DNA of 64,000 nucleotides. Origin: Dendrolimus kikuchii. Taxonomy: Eukaryota > Arthropoda > Insecta > Lepidoptera > Lasiocampidae. The DNA lies in contig CM034411.1 of assembly GCA_019925095.2 (NCBI GenBank), forward strand, positions 7,331,001-7,395,000, in the 5' to 3' direction. The translations under genes were made by a program, and so were the position numbers. Every line of letters starts with the position of its first letter. Positions within the stretch are counted from its first letter, which is position 1. Of this stretch, positions 30,475 through 41,209 are shown piece after piece. The notes under the pieces were generated by a model that was not told the DNA's origin, made no database searches, and was given only the letters and a program-made list of their open reading frames with translations.

Positions 30475-30682
30475 CTAGCTGTCCCGGCAGACGTTGTTCT
30501 GCCCTGAAGAAATAAAATTTAGAACCCGATTGCAGCGCCACCTACCGGGTCCAATTGTGAATCTAAACCATCCTCGAATCCACTTGAACACACACAAAAA
30601 AATTCATTCAAATCGGTCCAGTCGTTTAGGAGGAGTTCACTGTCAACACACGTACAGAAGAATTATATATATAAAGATAAGA
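30475..30682 (-). mobile_element. Helitron G, complete
   Basis: Reversed, it starts A|TCTTATCTTTATATATATAA and ends GTCTGCCGGGACAGCTAG|T. Inside are ACTGGACCGATTTGAATGA and GACCCGGTAGGTGGCGCTG. No duplication is expected, and the A and T flanks are present (T at 30683; A at 30474). Confidence 0.75.
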
Positions 30683-30683
30683 T

Positions 30684-31103
30684 TAATAATAAAATTCTAA
30701 ACATGCCGTATCTGTACATTAAAGCTATAAAAACCCAACTGGAATAGACTATGTAAACGATGGAGAATACGATGCATTTATTTTAGATTTCTTATCCGTT
30801 AGTCTGTTTGTCTGTTTGTTCGGGATTCACGTAAAAACTACTGGGCCGATTTCGATGCGGTTTTCACTGATCGACAGCAAATTCTTAGACTTAAAATCTG
30901 CGCTTCTTTTTTATCCCGGAAATCTCGAGGGAATTTTTCTGATAATGATTTAAAATGGCCACATTAAAAAGAAACTAATTTTAATGTGATTGTTTCACTG
31001 ATCGATAGCAAATTGTATGTAATAAAAGTTATGGTATTTTTTATTCCGGGAATCCTGCGGGAATGCCAGGTCAAATGTGGACGAAGTCGCGAGCATATCC
31101 TAG
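30684..31103 (+). mobile_element. Helitron F copy
   Basis: It begins near AAAATTCTAAACATGCCGTA, then AACGATGGAGAATACGATGC, CTACTGGGCCGATTTCGATG and TTCTTAGACTTAAAATCTGC, and ends GTGGACGAAGTCGCGAGCAT...CTAG|T. It abuts the Helitron G at 30475-30682 head to head. Its middle contains a second, divergent GATTGTTTCACTGATCGATA block, indicating an internal duplication. Confidence 0.72.
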
Positions 31104-32061
31104 TTAATAAATACAAAGAGCAAACAGAAAACAAGCGATTTGGAATTGTTCTGTGTACTCATCACAATTTTGCCGTAGTTGTGTACTATGGCGTAGGTGA
31201 CTTACATCATGACTTTGGAAAAAAATATATTAGAAAAAGTACAACTTAGAATATTTAAGGTCTTTTTTATATTTCGAACATTGTTCAATAAAATTTGTTT
31301 GAATGTCAGAAGGGTCAGTGTACATTATTAAAAAATCGGAGTAATTATCAAAACTTTACGAGTTGAACCATTAAACAAACTTGTGGTTTTTCTATAAACC
31401 AGACATAAAATTATATTATTATTACAATGTTATTGAACCTGATGACTTTGAAAAGTTCGATTTAGAGGTTACCAGAAAATTATAAGTTTTTAACCTCTGC
31501 ATTAATTTGGGAAATTAACAGAGCTATTAATATTGCTTATCTATGATTTAAATTGCATCGATTATGAGTGGAGTTTAATGCCCTTTGTAAACATTGCAAC
31601 AGCCTGTACGGCCGATGTTGGCATTCACGAAGACGCCAATTGGTGTATTGATCTCCGTTGACCGTTTGAGAAAAACAAATGTAGAAATTATTACAATCTT
31701 AGTTATTAATTCTCACAGCACATTCACAAGACTTGAACGTTAGCACTGCGCTTCAAGAACCTTTGATTTATGCAAGAAAGCCTGATATTCGATTGGCCAG
31801 CCAGAGTTAGCCGCCAAAGATCCAAATGTACAAAGTGAGCCAAAACTGTCTGGCCAACCATCAAATTAACTGGTAAATACAGAGGATAAAGAGAGATCAA
31901 CTAAAATATTGCTTGATTTCATTTCAAAATCTATCATCGAGCAATCTCTTTCTATCTCTAGCAAAAAATCTTAATCGTCCAAGTATACTTGACCCTGGCT
32001 ATACCAACAAACCGTACGGAGTCATATTAATAAAAAATAAAAACCAACCTCTCTATTCTAT
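31104..32061. other. No feature recognised
   Basis: AT-rich; small ORFs without motif. Confidence 0.3.
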
Positions 32062-32205
32062 AATATTTTCTTAAGTTTTCGCGGCTTGTATATATAATAA
32101 AACTACGTTTTAACGGTTTTAAGCGCGGTAATTTTATTTGATTTTGGTTTTTCCGACGTTTCAAATAAAATTACCACGCGTAAAACCGTTAAAACGTACT
32201 CTTTA
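32062..32205 (-). mobile_element. Foldback E copy
   Basis: The outer tail AATATTTTCTTAAGTTTTCG is followed by the arm ACGTTTTAACGGTTTTAAGC, a short centre with TTTCCGACGTTTC, and the inverse arm. It is shorter than the copy at 16862 because the central GGCCACT blocks are missing. Confidence 0.7.
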
Positions 32206-32287
32206 TTCTACTTTGTTCGGCGATGGCTCCAACGCTTTAATGTGCGTTGATTTTGCCAATGTCGAATCAACCTCTCATTATTTATTA

Positions 32288-33115
32288 CTAGGATTTACCG
32301 CGACTTCGTCCACGTTTGACGGATAACGTAGATTACAGTTATGTTGCCAGTATTTAAAACCAAAGGGTATTTCCAGCAGGGCAACAGATTTTTATTATAG
32401 TATGAAAATACATGAATTCCGAAGATTCCCTCAAAACCCCCCGATAGGCAATGTTACTAAAGGCATACATATCTAAATCTACTAAAGATGTATAATAAAC
32501 ATAGAAACTGTCATATCAAGCAAGTCCTAATATCACGTGATTTCGAAGTTACAAAATCCCGGGGCATATAAAAAGACCCGGATTATATTGTTTTAGTATC
32601 AACTGGATTCGAATCACTTCAAAACACTCCCGGGAACATTTCCGCGGGATTCCCGGAATTTAAAGTACAGTATCACTTGAAAAAGGACTTATGCTATCTA
32701 TCGTTCTAATGAAATCAGCTAATATTTATGAAATCTAACTGATTTGTACAATATCCGGGAAAATTCCCGCCAGATTCCCGGGACACAAAGTATCGTAGCA
32801 TTTAAAAAGGAATGTAAGCTATCGTTTTAGTGGAAACTGTGTCGGAATAAGCTTACTCGAAACTCGAACAACTTCAAGCCGCTCCCAGGAAAATTCCCGG
32901 GATAAAAAATATTACATATTTTAATTCTAAGAATTTACTATCGATCAGTGAAAACTGCAGTAGGTTTTACGTGAATCCTGAACAAACAGACAAACAGACA
33001 AGAAATCTAAAATAAATTGCATCGTGTTCTCCATCGTTTATATGGTCTATTCCAGTTTGTTTTTAATAGCTATAATGTGCAGACACGGCATTTAGAATTT
33101 TATATAGTATATAGA
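32288..33115 (-). mobile_element. Helitron F, expanded copy
   Basis: Left end A|CTAGGATTTACCGCGACTTC, right end TATAGA|T (reverse A|TCTATATACTATATA). It is 828 bp and about twice the other copies because a roughly 126-bp unit with a TTCCCG-rich motif is repeated (starts near 32627, 32752 and 32880). Both termini fit the Helitron rule. Confidence 0.75.
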
Positions 33116-33121
33116 TTATTA

Positions 33122-33335
33122 AGTCGTGGAAGGCCACGACACACCTTCCATGATCAAATTGATCGTGTACTAGCAGAAGGTGATGTCAGGAGCCTTAAGA
33201 ACAGACGAGCTTGCATGACAAGACTTATGAATGTCAAAGAGGCAAGTGAGGTGTGTAAGAATAAGCCTAAATGGCAATCTGTTGTTCGTGCCTACCCCGC
33301 AAGGGAGCTGGCGTGAAGTTATGTATGTATGTATG
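33122..33335 (+). mobile_element. RTE-1 short form
   Basis: A 214-bp copy flanked by the exact 12-bp duplication TATAGATTATTA (33110-33121 and 33336-33347). It starts with A plus the palindrome GTCGTGGAAGGCCACGAC (33123-33140), then HDQIDRVLAEGDVRSLKNR in frame, and the stop after YPARELA, and ends in a TATG run. The copy at 56699 starts at exactly the same base, so this may be a defined short non-autonomous form. The duplication includes the last bases of the Helitron F next to it. Confidence 0.85.
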
Positions 33336-33347
33336 TATAGATTATTA

Positions 33348-33637
33348 GCTAGATTGCATGCAAAGACTTTTTGAACCAATTCCATCTAACAAGTCTAATT
33401 TTATCCGTTGTTATTCCACATACGTAATATAAATTCAAGTAAAGGCATAAATCAAGTTTTATGTGTGGGCTTTATACTCTAAGTTGGCTGAGGGTTTGAT
33501 TGACTAACTTCGCAAAGGTAGGTGTTATGCTTTATCGCAGAATTACTTTAGTCTGGTTGCCTTTTACGAGGAATATAAAGGTAATAAAACTCGTTTAATA
33601 GAAGCATTTAATTTTAAAGTGAACACTAAAAGCGAAT
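33348..33637. other. No feature recognised
   Basis: AT-rich, nothing supported. Confidence 0.3.
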
Positions 33638-33700
33638 TCTAGTGTATTTTTTTATTACCAGGCAAACAGGTATGCCTGATGGAAAGTGGTCACTGCTTCT
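33638..33700 (-). repeat. Retroposon 3' tail fragment
   Basis: A T run, then TTACCAGGCAAACAGGTATG and CCTGATGGAAAGTGGTCAC, is the reverse of the SINE-A/D/LINE tail. Only the tail is present. Confidence 0.5.
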
Positions 33701-33787
33701 CTCAGTCACTGCTTCGGGTTTAGAGTTATTAAACAAAATGATTAGTTCTGGAGAAAGAATTAGAAACTTTTTTATCTGTTTAGAAAG

Positions 33788-33875
33788 TCGTGGTACTTTG
33801 TAGCTAAGGTAGTAACGACACACTTCAATTATATGGATTCAAATCTGGGTTGTATTTTCGAAATCTATACATATA
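33788..33875 (+). repeat. SINE-T head fragment
   Basis: GTGGTACTTTGTAGCTAAGG (A-box-like) followed about 40 bp later by GGATTCAAATCTGGG (B-box-like). It ends just before the solo LTR. Confidence 0.45.
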
Positions 33876-33879
33876 ATAT

Positions 33880-34341
33880 TGTTGCGAGTTGAGGAGTCGA
33901 ATTAAAATGCCGTTGGAATTACTATAGAATTTATTAGAACTATACAAACACGTACAACACAGGTACAAATATAACTGAACACAACCAGTCCAAACGTAAA
34001 GCACGATTCAATAACACGCGCAAAGTCCGTCACTAAATAGTTTACCGAATGTACACAAGTCTTGCTCCGCTTGTGGTTATCGCTCGACTGCTTCGTCCAT
34101 CAATCGAGGCATTGCTTTATACTGCCCGGATGCAATATGTCTGCTCGGCCGCGTGACCGAATTTCCTAGAATCACACCTGGCTAATGACTGCCATAAAAG
34201 ATTACAATACACAATGGGCTGTTTTTCTAATCACAAATTTTAAACACAAAGTAAACAAAAGGAGTCCAAATGCAAGGTAATAAAATGTGTTTCTACAGAC
34301 GCAGGTGTGAATTTGCCTTTGTCGGCACCTCGGTCGTAACA
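33880..34341 (-). mobile_element. Solo LTR (Ty3/gypsy-like)
   Basis: It begins TGTTGCGAG and ends GTAACA (TG...CA ends). It is flanked by the 4-bp duplication ATAT (33876-33879 and 34342-34345). Reversed, it carries TATAAAG-type promoter sequence. Two further copies, 43787 and 47782, align along their length. No internal retroviral-type coding region is adjacent, so it is a solo LTR left by recombination. The superfamily is inferred from the 4-bp AT-rich duplication. Confidence 0.85.
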
Positions 34342-34345
34342 ATAT

Positions 34346-35011
34346 AATTACTTCATTTCACTCATTTACTGACTGACAATGGAACGCAAAGCCCAAACTT
34401 CTGGGGCTAGGGTTGTGAACATTTGTATGCGATTTCTTTCTAAATTGTAGATGCGCACTAAAAGATTCGTCCGTATTCGTGCAGGAACGGAGAAAGAATA
34501 CAATTTTCTGCAGCCAGGCGACCGAGGCGACTAAACAACCCATAGCCATGTGGTAGGGCTTTATGCTCGTCTGGATGGCTACCGTCCCTGGTCTAGAGTA
34601 GGCCGCCATAACAATCATGAGTTGTGTTCCGGCATTAGTGGCCAGGTACCAGCCCCCCTTAGAGAGCGACAGCATATTTGTAGTGCCTTTAGTGTTTTCA
34701 AAATAACGGTAACCGCTTTCCATCAGCTGGGCCGTCTGCTTGCCTGCTGAACTCATTCAATAAAAAAGAGAGGATTCACGAATATTCAATCTCTATGAGG
34801 GTGCAAAAGGGGATGAAAGTTTGGATGAGAATCTGTCATTTTCAGACTAAGAAGCACGGAATTTTATACACCTACTGCTGGTTAGAAATAAATATACACT
34901 TACATCGGCGTTTTTGAAAATTCAACCCTAAGGGGATTAAAAGGCATAGAAAGTTTGATCGAACTATGACTATTTTTAATTTACGCGGGGGAAGCCGGAA
35001 TTAAAAGCTAG
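34346..35011 (+). mobile_element. Helitron Q with a SINE-A insertion
   Basis: The left part has GACTGACAATGGAACGCAAA and CCCAAACTTCTGGGGCTAGG, and the right part has GTGCAAAAGGGGATGAAAGT and ends ACGCGGGGGAAGCCGG...AAAAGCTAG|T. The left end is cut by the LTR insertion. This is a recognised lepidopteran repeat type from memory, fitted to a CTAG end; no coding. Confidence 0.55.
34479..34768 (+). mobile_element. SINE-A, moderately diverged
   Basis: From CGTGCAGGAACGGAG to CTCATTCAATAAAAAAG. It inserted into Helitron Q. The flanks GATTCGTCCGTATT and GATTCACGAATATT may be a diverged target duplication. Confidence 0.8.
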
Positions 35012-35202
35012 TCTATTATAAAATTTTACCTATAAAATTATTTTAAGAAAATGTCTATAAAATACACAAACAGACGAAAGGGTAAATAGACTATCTCTTG
35101 CAGATTTTTCTAGAATTTATTACAAAAGATCAAAAAAATTGTTAGGTATTGGTAATTGTCACCTATGTGGGTAATCCATACATACGTCTTATATACGATA
35201 TA

Positions 35203-35599
35203 TCTATATATATAAAAATGAATTGCTGATCGTTAGTCTCGCTAAAACTCGACTCGGCTGGACTGATGTGGCTAATTCTGATTTTGAATTATTTGTTGAA
35301 GTTCAGGGAAGGTTTAAAAGGTGAGTACATATGAAAAAAATGCTTGGAATATAGTAAAAATAACAATTTGGCTTGCCCTTAGAAACTATTACTACCTGTC
35401 AAACATTCGATGTTCGTCCCGTCGTTTAGAAACCAAATAAATTGAAGTCGTTCAGAAATCAAATTAAATTTAAAAGTGAAGTTTTTTAATTATTTTTTTG
35501 GTTTTGAATGTCAAACGTTTGATGTTCGTCCCGTCGTTCAGAAATCAACGTTTTTTATTTATTGATTCTGAGGCGGTACGAAGTTTGCCGGGTCAGCTA

Positions 35600-35600
<1 letters not shown>
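35203..35600 (+). mobile_element. Helitron H, with internal duplication
   Basis: A|TCTATATATATAAAAATG at the start and TTGCCGGGTCAGCTAG|T at the end, exactly the A|TC...CTAG|T pattern. A block TGTCAAACRTTYGATGTTCG is present twice, at 35397 and 35509; the 39098 copy has it once, which explains most of the length difference (398 versus 277 bp). Confidence 0.8.
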
Positions 35601-35679
<79 letters not shown>

Positions 35680-35690
35680 ATATATATATG
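35601..35690. repeat. TA/TG microsatellite
   Basis: A long TA dinucleotide run with a short TG run, starting directly at the T after the Helitron H end. The poly-Ile/Tyr ORF across it is an artefact. Confidence 0.92.
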
Positions 35691-35694
35691 TATA

Positions 35695-36145
35695 TATAAC
35701 ACGTACTATATGGATATATATAGTACTTCTGAATCATGTCCCATATAGCCAGGGATAGGGGCGTCAAAACGATTCCGCCTTATAATTAAGGAAATTTGAA
35801 AACCGACAGCGAAATGGAAGGTTTACGATCTGATACGGTACACTCCGAATGAGGGAGGATGGATGGATGACTCTATAGGGATGGCAACATTTAAAATGTG
35901 TAACGATTTTAAAGTCTGCTACAAGCTGAATCTCCTGAGCACATAAAAACTTGTGGTACATTATTCAGTTTTGACTGCAAGATCATCGATTTATGTTCAT
36001 TATTGTTATCAACAAAGCATATATTTTTATTACTTGTTAATTACCAATTCTAAGAAGATATAGGACTTTAGAAAAACGTGGCTGCAGACAATGATGGGCT
36101 CAGAAGATTCATCCTATTATAGATCGTTGTTTCCTTACATTAAAC
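35695..36145. other. No feature recognised
   Basis: AT-rich, nothing supported. Confidence 0.3.
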
Positions 36146-36149
36146 ATTA

Positions 36150-36440
36150 AATAAGCCGTGGTAGTTTAGTGGTTAGCGCACATGTCCCGAAACTCAAAAG
36201 GCGCGAATTTGAAGTATGCACCACTTAGGCAGTTTTCTGACCTATTATTATAAATACCACGTGCTAACTGTAGAGAAAAACATCGTGATGAAGCCTGCAC
36301 ATCGAGATAATCGATGTGTCAAACCAGCCAATCCGTCTTGGACAAGCGTGGTGGTTACAATATCCGTTTTCCTATAAATGGCAGACCCAAGCCCAGCAGT
36401 GAGACGTTTATGAGCTGTTATTATATATATTTAAATATAA
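36150..36440 (+). mobile_element. SINE-T copy
   Basis: GCCGTGGTAGTTTAGTGGTT (A-box-like), a degraded B box, CACTTAGGCAGTTTTCTGAC, AAACATCGTGATGAAGCCTG, AAGCGTGGTGG, CCCAGCAGTGAGACG and a TGTTATTATATAT end. Same order as at 60377. From 36441 to 36930 nothing is recognised except small ORFs. Confidence 0.7.
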
Positions 36441-36952
36441 AATTGCGCCATCACATGACCGTACCTGACTTTATTATAAAATCACATAAAATTCACTTTG
36501 TATGTGACTTATATATTACTGTATTAAAGGCGTTATCTAACGCTAAATGAATTTTATAAATCACTTTAAAGAAGAGGCAAATTGCAAGAAAACTAATCCT
36601 CGAGATAAGTCTGCGCGAAAGAGAATGTTCATCCTCAAAGTTTAATACCAAGACCTTGCTGAGATCTGTGTGGAAATCAGAGCCCACTACTTTCGTCAAC
36701 ACACCCAGCCCTACCTACCAAAGGGCGTTAAGGGAGGGGGTTCATTAATCAAGCGAGCGACAGATCGCGAGCACGCCACATGTTCGCCCTAAGATTATGG
36801 CTCGTTATTCCCAGTTGTTTGGCTACACCACAGTATAAATAATATCACAGTAATTCTTCGCATTTTATACTACTAGTACATTCTAAACACATTCGCATTA
36901 TTGGTAACCGTATTAATAAAAATATCATTTATAATAATAATATACCTGCAAA

Positions 36953-37880
36953 GAGCTTTGTGGCGAAGCCTCAGGTGAGTAGCGACACCTCGGACCTGAT
37001 TTCGGGGGCCAAGGCAAGGCCCCCGCCTCCATGCTTGCCTTAGCCAGTCGGCACGGAGTCCAGATCGCTAGAGCTAAGACTCAAGCTCCAGGGGTGGAAG
37101 TGATAAATGGCATAACGTCAGAAGTAGCTTCGGTGAACCTACAGCCCACCTCTCTACACTAACACTCCTTAGCCACTCACACCCATGTTGACCCTGTCTT
37201 CTATGGCATTTTTTGGGGCCCATGCAGGTATCCGTGCAGGAACGGAGAAAGAATACAATTTCTTGCGGCCGGGCGGCCTGTCGTAAGAGGCGACAAAACA
37301 ACCCACAGCCAGGTGGTAGGGTGTTTGCCCCACTGGATGGCTACCACCCCTGGTCTAGAGTATGTCGTCATAACAACCTGGAGTTGTGTTCCGGCATTAG
37401 TGACCAGGTTCCAGTCTCCCTTAAGAGAGCAGCAGCGCATTTGTAGCACCTTTGCTGTTGCAAATGTCCATAAGCGATGGTAACTGCTTTCCATCAAGTG
37501 GGCCGTCTGCCTGTCTGCTGAAGTCCTGCAATAAAAAAATAAAAAAAAGGTAGTCGCGAGTCACGGTCTGCCTATTTTTCCATGGTCCCCAAACATTGCG
37601 ACGGGCAGACGCCATAGTTCCCATATTCCCAGACCCCTAGTACCACTAGCACTTCGCCCCAATAGCCCGGTACTTTTTGTTCCCATTTCCCACAATAGTT
37701 CGACACTACCCGGGGCTTGTCCTTGGGTGCTTTATTATATTGTGAAGACAGGGATAATCGCCGGTCAGTGTCACGCGACTTTTAGATTAAATTTGTGTCT
37801 ACGTGTTGGCTTACCCATGGCCCCACGCAAGCCCTCCAAAAGGCCGGGTCATTATTATGGCCCGTGGTCTTTAAAAAAAA
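36953..37880 (+). mobile_element. Old poly-A retroelement remnant with a SINE-A inside
   Basis: GC-rich sequence, different from its surroundings, ends in an A run (37873-37880). A similar motif flanks it, ATACCTGCAAA at the left and ATATCTGCAAA at the right (about 36942-36952 and 37890-37900), a possible diverged duplication. It contains a GGGGGCC/GGCCCCC stem at about 37004-37025. No reverse transcriptase. Likely a non-LTR 3' region; clade unknown. Confidence 0.45.
37224..37545 (+). mobile_element. SINE-A, full length
   Basis: From ATCCGTGCAGGAACGGAG to CTGCAATAAAAAAATAAAA. Inserted in the GC-rich retroelement remnant. Long open frames on both strands are typical of well-preserved copies and do not indicate a gene. 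Confidence 0.87.
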
Positions 37881-37900
37881 TATTATAACATATCTGCAAA

Positions 37901-38465
37901 AACATACATGTTATAATAATAAAAATTTAAGTATTATTATTAATAAGCTGTGCCTCGTAATTATTATTTCCTTTTTGTTATAAGCTTTTCTCGTTCTTTT
38001 GAACTGTAGCGACTTTATTTAACCTATAAGCTAATCTAATAGTTATCCTATCTAACGTTGCATTTAATCTCACTGGAAAACATCAAAATATTTTTATTCC
38101 TAATTTATTATATGCACAGAAACAGGTAAATCTTGCAAATTGCCATCCGACCCCCAGTATTGGCTCTATTCATACGTGAACATGAGACTACTGTATATAT
38201 TTCTTCTGTGGTTACACTGTTTCATTGTGCTTCTATATCTTTTGATGACTGATAGTCGAGTTAATCAAATATTGAAGTGGAATTTGAATTTAATCAAGGT
38301 TTATTGCTCTTGTAGCATTAAAATTAACATTGGTTGAATTCTGTAGTAAATTCGATTTGGGATCCAGGTGAATGAATTACGAAAATATGTATTTTACAAA
38401 CAGAAAAAGGAGACGTTGATTTTTCTATAGTTTTTTTCATAAGAGATATTTACTTTGAATTTTTA
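37901..38465. other. No feature recognised
   Basis: AT-rich; a 65-codon ORF (38140-38337) is hydrophobic and without motif. Confidence 0.3.
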
Positions 38466-38962
38466 CATACATACATACATACATAACTTCACGCCAGTTC
38501 CCTTGCGGGGTAGGCACGAACAACAGAGCGCCTACGACATAACTCTTGTCATGCACGCTTGTCTGTTCTTAAGGGTCCTGACATCACCTTCTGCTAGTAC
38601 ACGATCAATTTGATCATGGAAGGTGTGTCGTGGCCTTCTACGACTACTCTGTATCCATCCACTTTTGCATTGTATATCTGTTTATGCATTCTTTCATCAT
38701 GCATTCTTTCCACATGCCCGAACCACCGGAGCATTCCTTTCCTTACCTTCACCCCGACACTCTCTTTCAGACCAAGTCTCTTTCTTACTTCGGTATTACG
38801 AACGCTGTCCGCGAGCGTCACTCCGCAGATTAGGCGCAGTGCTCGCATCTCGACCGCGTTTACTCTACTTTCATGCTCTTTCTTCCATATCCAACTCTCG
38901 CTTCCATACGTGAGCGTAGGTACCAGCACCGCCTTGTGTACGGCGAGCTGGGCCTTCTGACT
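38466..38962 (-). pseudogene. RTE-1 LINE reverse transcriptase C-terminal region
   Basis: The minus frame starts LVPTLTYGSESWIWKKE, then NAVEMRALRLICGVTLADS, RNTEVRKRLGL, and KGMLRWFGHVERMHDERM, then KQIYNAKVDGYR. Y-G-S-E-S-W, A-L-R-(L/x)-I-x-G-V and M-L-x-W-(F/x)-G-H-(V/x)-x-R-M are marks of the region after the RT domain in RTE-like LINEs. The frame is then broken, and a deletion removes part of the end (CAACAGAGCG jumps to CCTACGACATAAC). The 3' tail is ACATACAT at 38466. It is the longest RTE-1 copy in the window. The catalytic YADD region is missing. Confidence 0.82.
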
Positions 38963-39097
38963 GAGGTATTGATAAATATATATATATTGATAAACAAAAT
39001 TTACAATGCCTCTCCCAATTCATCCAATTTCCTTTTTTTATTGTTTTTTTATAACTACACCACAGCTTTTTATATAATTTCCTTTTTTTATTGTTTA

Positions 39098-39374
39098 CTA
39101 GCTGACCCGGAAAACTTCGTACCGCCTCAGAATCAATAAATAAAAAAAAACGTTGATTTCTAAACGACGAGGCGAACATCAAATGTTTGACAGGTAAAAG
39201 AAAATGAAATTGTTGTTTTTACTATATTCCAAGAATTTTTTTCATATTTACTCACCTTTTAAACCTTCCCTGGAATTCCACAAATAATTCAAAACCAAAA
39301 TTAGCCAAATTAATCCAGCCGTTCTCGAGACTTAGCGAGACTAACGAACAGCAATTGATTTTTATATATGTAGA
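39098..39374 (-). mobile_element. Helitron H, complete
   Basis: Left A|CTAGCTGACCCGGAAAACTT, right TATATATGTAGA|T (reverse A|TCTACATATATAAAAATC). Both ends meet the Helitron rule; 277 bp. Single copy of the block that is duplicated at 35203. Confidence 0.8.
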
Positions 39375-39375
39375 T

Positions 39376-40148
39376 TTTTTACAATTATTCCACAGATTGG
39401 TAATGTAATGTAATATAAAGTATATTTGTATGTATATATGTAATGCCAGCAACCAAGGTAAATATTTTTTGATGTATTGTGTACCGTACCTAATACGGTA
39501 TTTAAAAACAACTACATTCTTAGCATCGCGAAACACAAACTAGAGTTTCACTCTTTTTCGGTGCACTGATGAAAAAACGATTTAATAATTACCTGAAGCT
39601 TCCAGACATAAAGGTAAAATAACATTGTAAAGAATAAACTTTGTAAAGACACTAAGTGCATAAAATATAGCAAATTTCCAAAAAATGCTCGATATTACGA
39701 ACAGAAATGCATAAATTATAAAAACCTTATTTAAAGGAAATGGACCCCATTGGACACCTAGTTCGATGAACCGAAAAAGGGCACTGCTTATTTATACACT
39801 TTAAACATCTATTAGTTCCCGAATTCCGCCAAAAGCTACCCAAAACGCCCAGATTCATTGGAGGCTTTGAGCAAACTTGCCTCGGAATAGTGACCACCTT
39901 TTAGATGTCCAACCGCATTGCCTCCGGACCGTGAAGGGTCCAAAACGAAAATTAACCCTTCCAAAGCCTATCTCAATTACGTCAAGTTTAACTACTTATT
40001 GAAATTAACGTTAAATTAGGGTTGGCTCTATTAGACTAACGTTAGAAGACCTAAAAACAACTTTAAAGTAATGATACTCAAAGTTGTTTATATCGATGCC
40101 CAAACTTCGACTCTGACTCTCATGGGTCCAAACGTAATACGTGACACA
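39376..40148. other. No feature recognised
   Basis: AT-rich. A 94-codon minus ORF at 39252-39536 overlaps the Helitron and has no motif. A direct repeat AATTTCCTTTTTTTATTGTT is found just left of the Helitron, at about 39019 and 39076. Confidence 0.3.
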
Positions 40149-40351
40149 TCTTCTTATATATAAAAACCAATTGCTATGCATTAGGTTCGTTAAAACTTAA
40201 AAACAGTTTCACGAATTTGAATAATTTTTTGTGCGTGTTTGAGTAGGTCCCGGAATGGTTTAGATTCATAATTGGATCCGGTAGGTGGCGTTGCAATTGG
40301 GTTCTAGTTATTTATTTTTCAGGGCAAGATAACATCTGCCCAGCCAACTAG
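40149..40351 (+). mobile_element. Helitron G, complete
   Basis: A|TCTTCTTATATATAAAAACC to CCCAGCCAACTAG|T. It contains GGTTTAGATTCATAATTGGA and CCGGTAGGTGGCG as in the 30475 copy. Confidence 0.72.
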
Positions 40352-41209
40352 TATTAGAATCTTATCTAATACAATGTTTATACAAGTGTAGAGGTACTGG
40401 CGTTAAAACATTTACATAATATATAAATACATACATAAAATATCATGTGAGAAATCAATTTATTTAGAGTTTAAACCATTATTCAAATACGCTATTGGAC
40501 TCGGTTAAAAATATGACGTCACATAACAAAATCTAAGCGGCGTCAACGTTTTATTTTAGAAGATAGTAAAAAATATCTGATTTGTTTTGATTGTCAACTG
40601 CCATTCAACAACAAAAATTGGTTTTCCTAAAATAAAAGCTATGGTTCACGATAGTGCATGTCGTTTAAGTCAGTTGTCATGTTTATGCAACAGTGTAATT
40701 TAGTTCATTTCAGTATGTATTCAGTTATTCGGTTAGAATAACATTACATGGGCTCTAGCCATATTGCTATGACCGTTAGACATGACGCCTTTTTTAAATA
40801 GTTACGAAATTTTAAAATGCCATATTCAAAGAAAAAAGCTAAGCAGATACTTCTCACATGTTATTTAGATTTAATTTAATGAAGTGTATTAATAACAATT
40901 AGCCCAGCTGGTGACCTAATAAAAGTCCTAACTTAAGAAGGTCTTACAATTTGTAGTCGCGTAAAACTTAATTAGACTAGCTGGGTCCCTTTAACTTTAT
41001 GATCATGATGAAATAAATAAGTTTTATTTTATATCTAACCAGTAATTATTTCAATACTTTTGCATCTAAAGACATTCCTGTAACGTTTTGAATAGGAACG
41101 TTTTAATACATTGAAAAATATTTAATTACTTAACCCTTCCATCAACCCGCCATAACACCATCCCTGCAGAATTATAGGATAGAACAAAGTTAAAAAAAAA
41201 CTAAGATTA
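40352..41209. other. No feature recognised
   Basis: AT-rich; ACTAGCTGGGTCCC at 40977 resembles a Helitron end but the rest is not recognisable. Confidence 0.3.

Noticed and set aside
35498..35758. 86-codon ORF with a long Tyr-Ile repeat
   Set aside because: Translation of the TA/TG microsatellite and the end of Helitron H.
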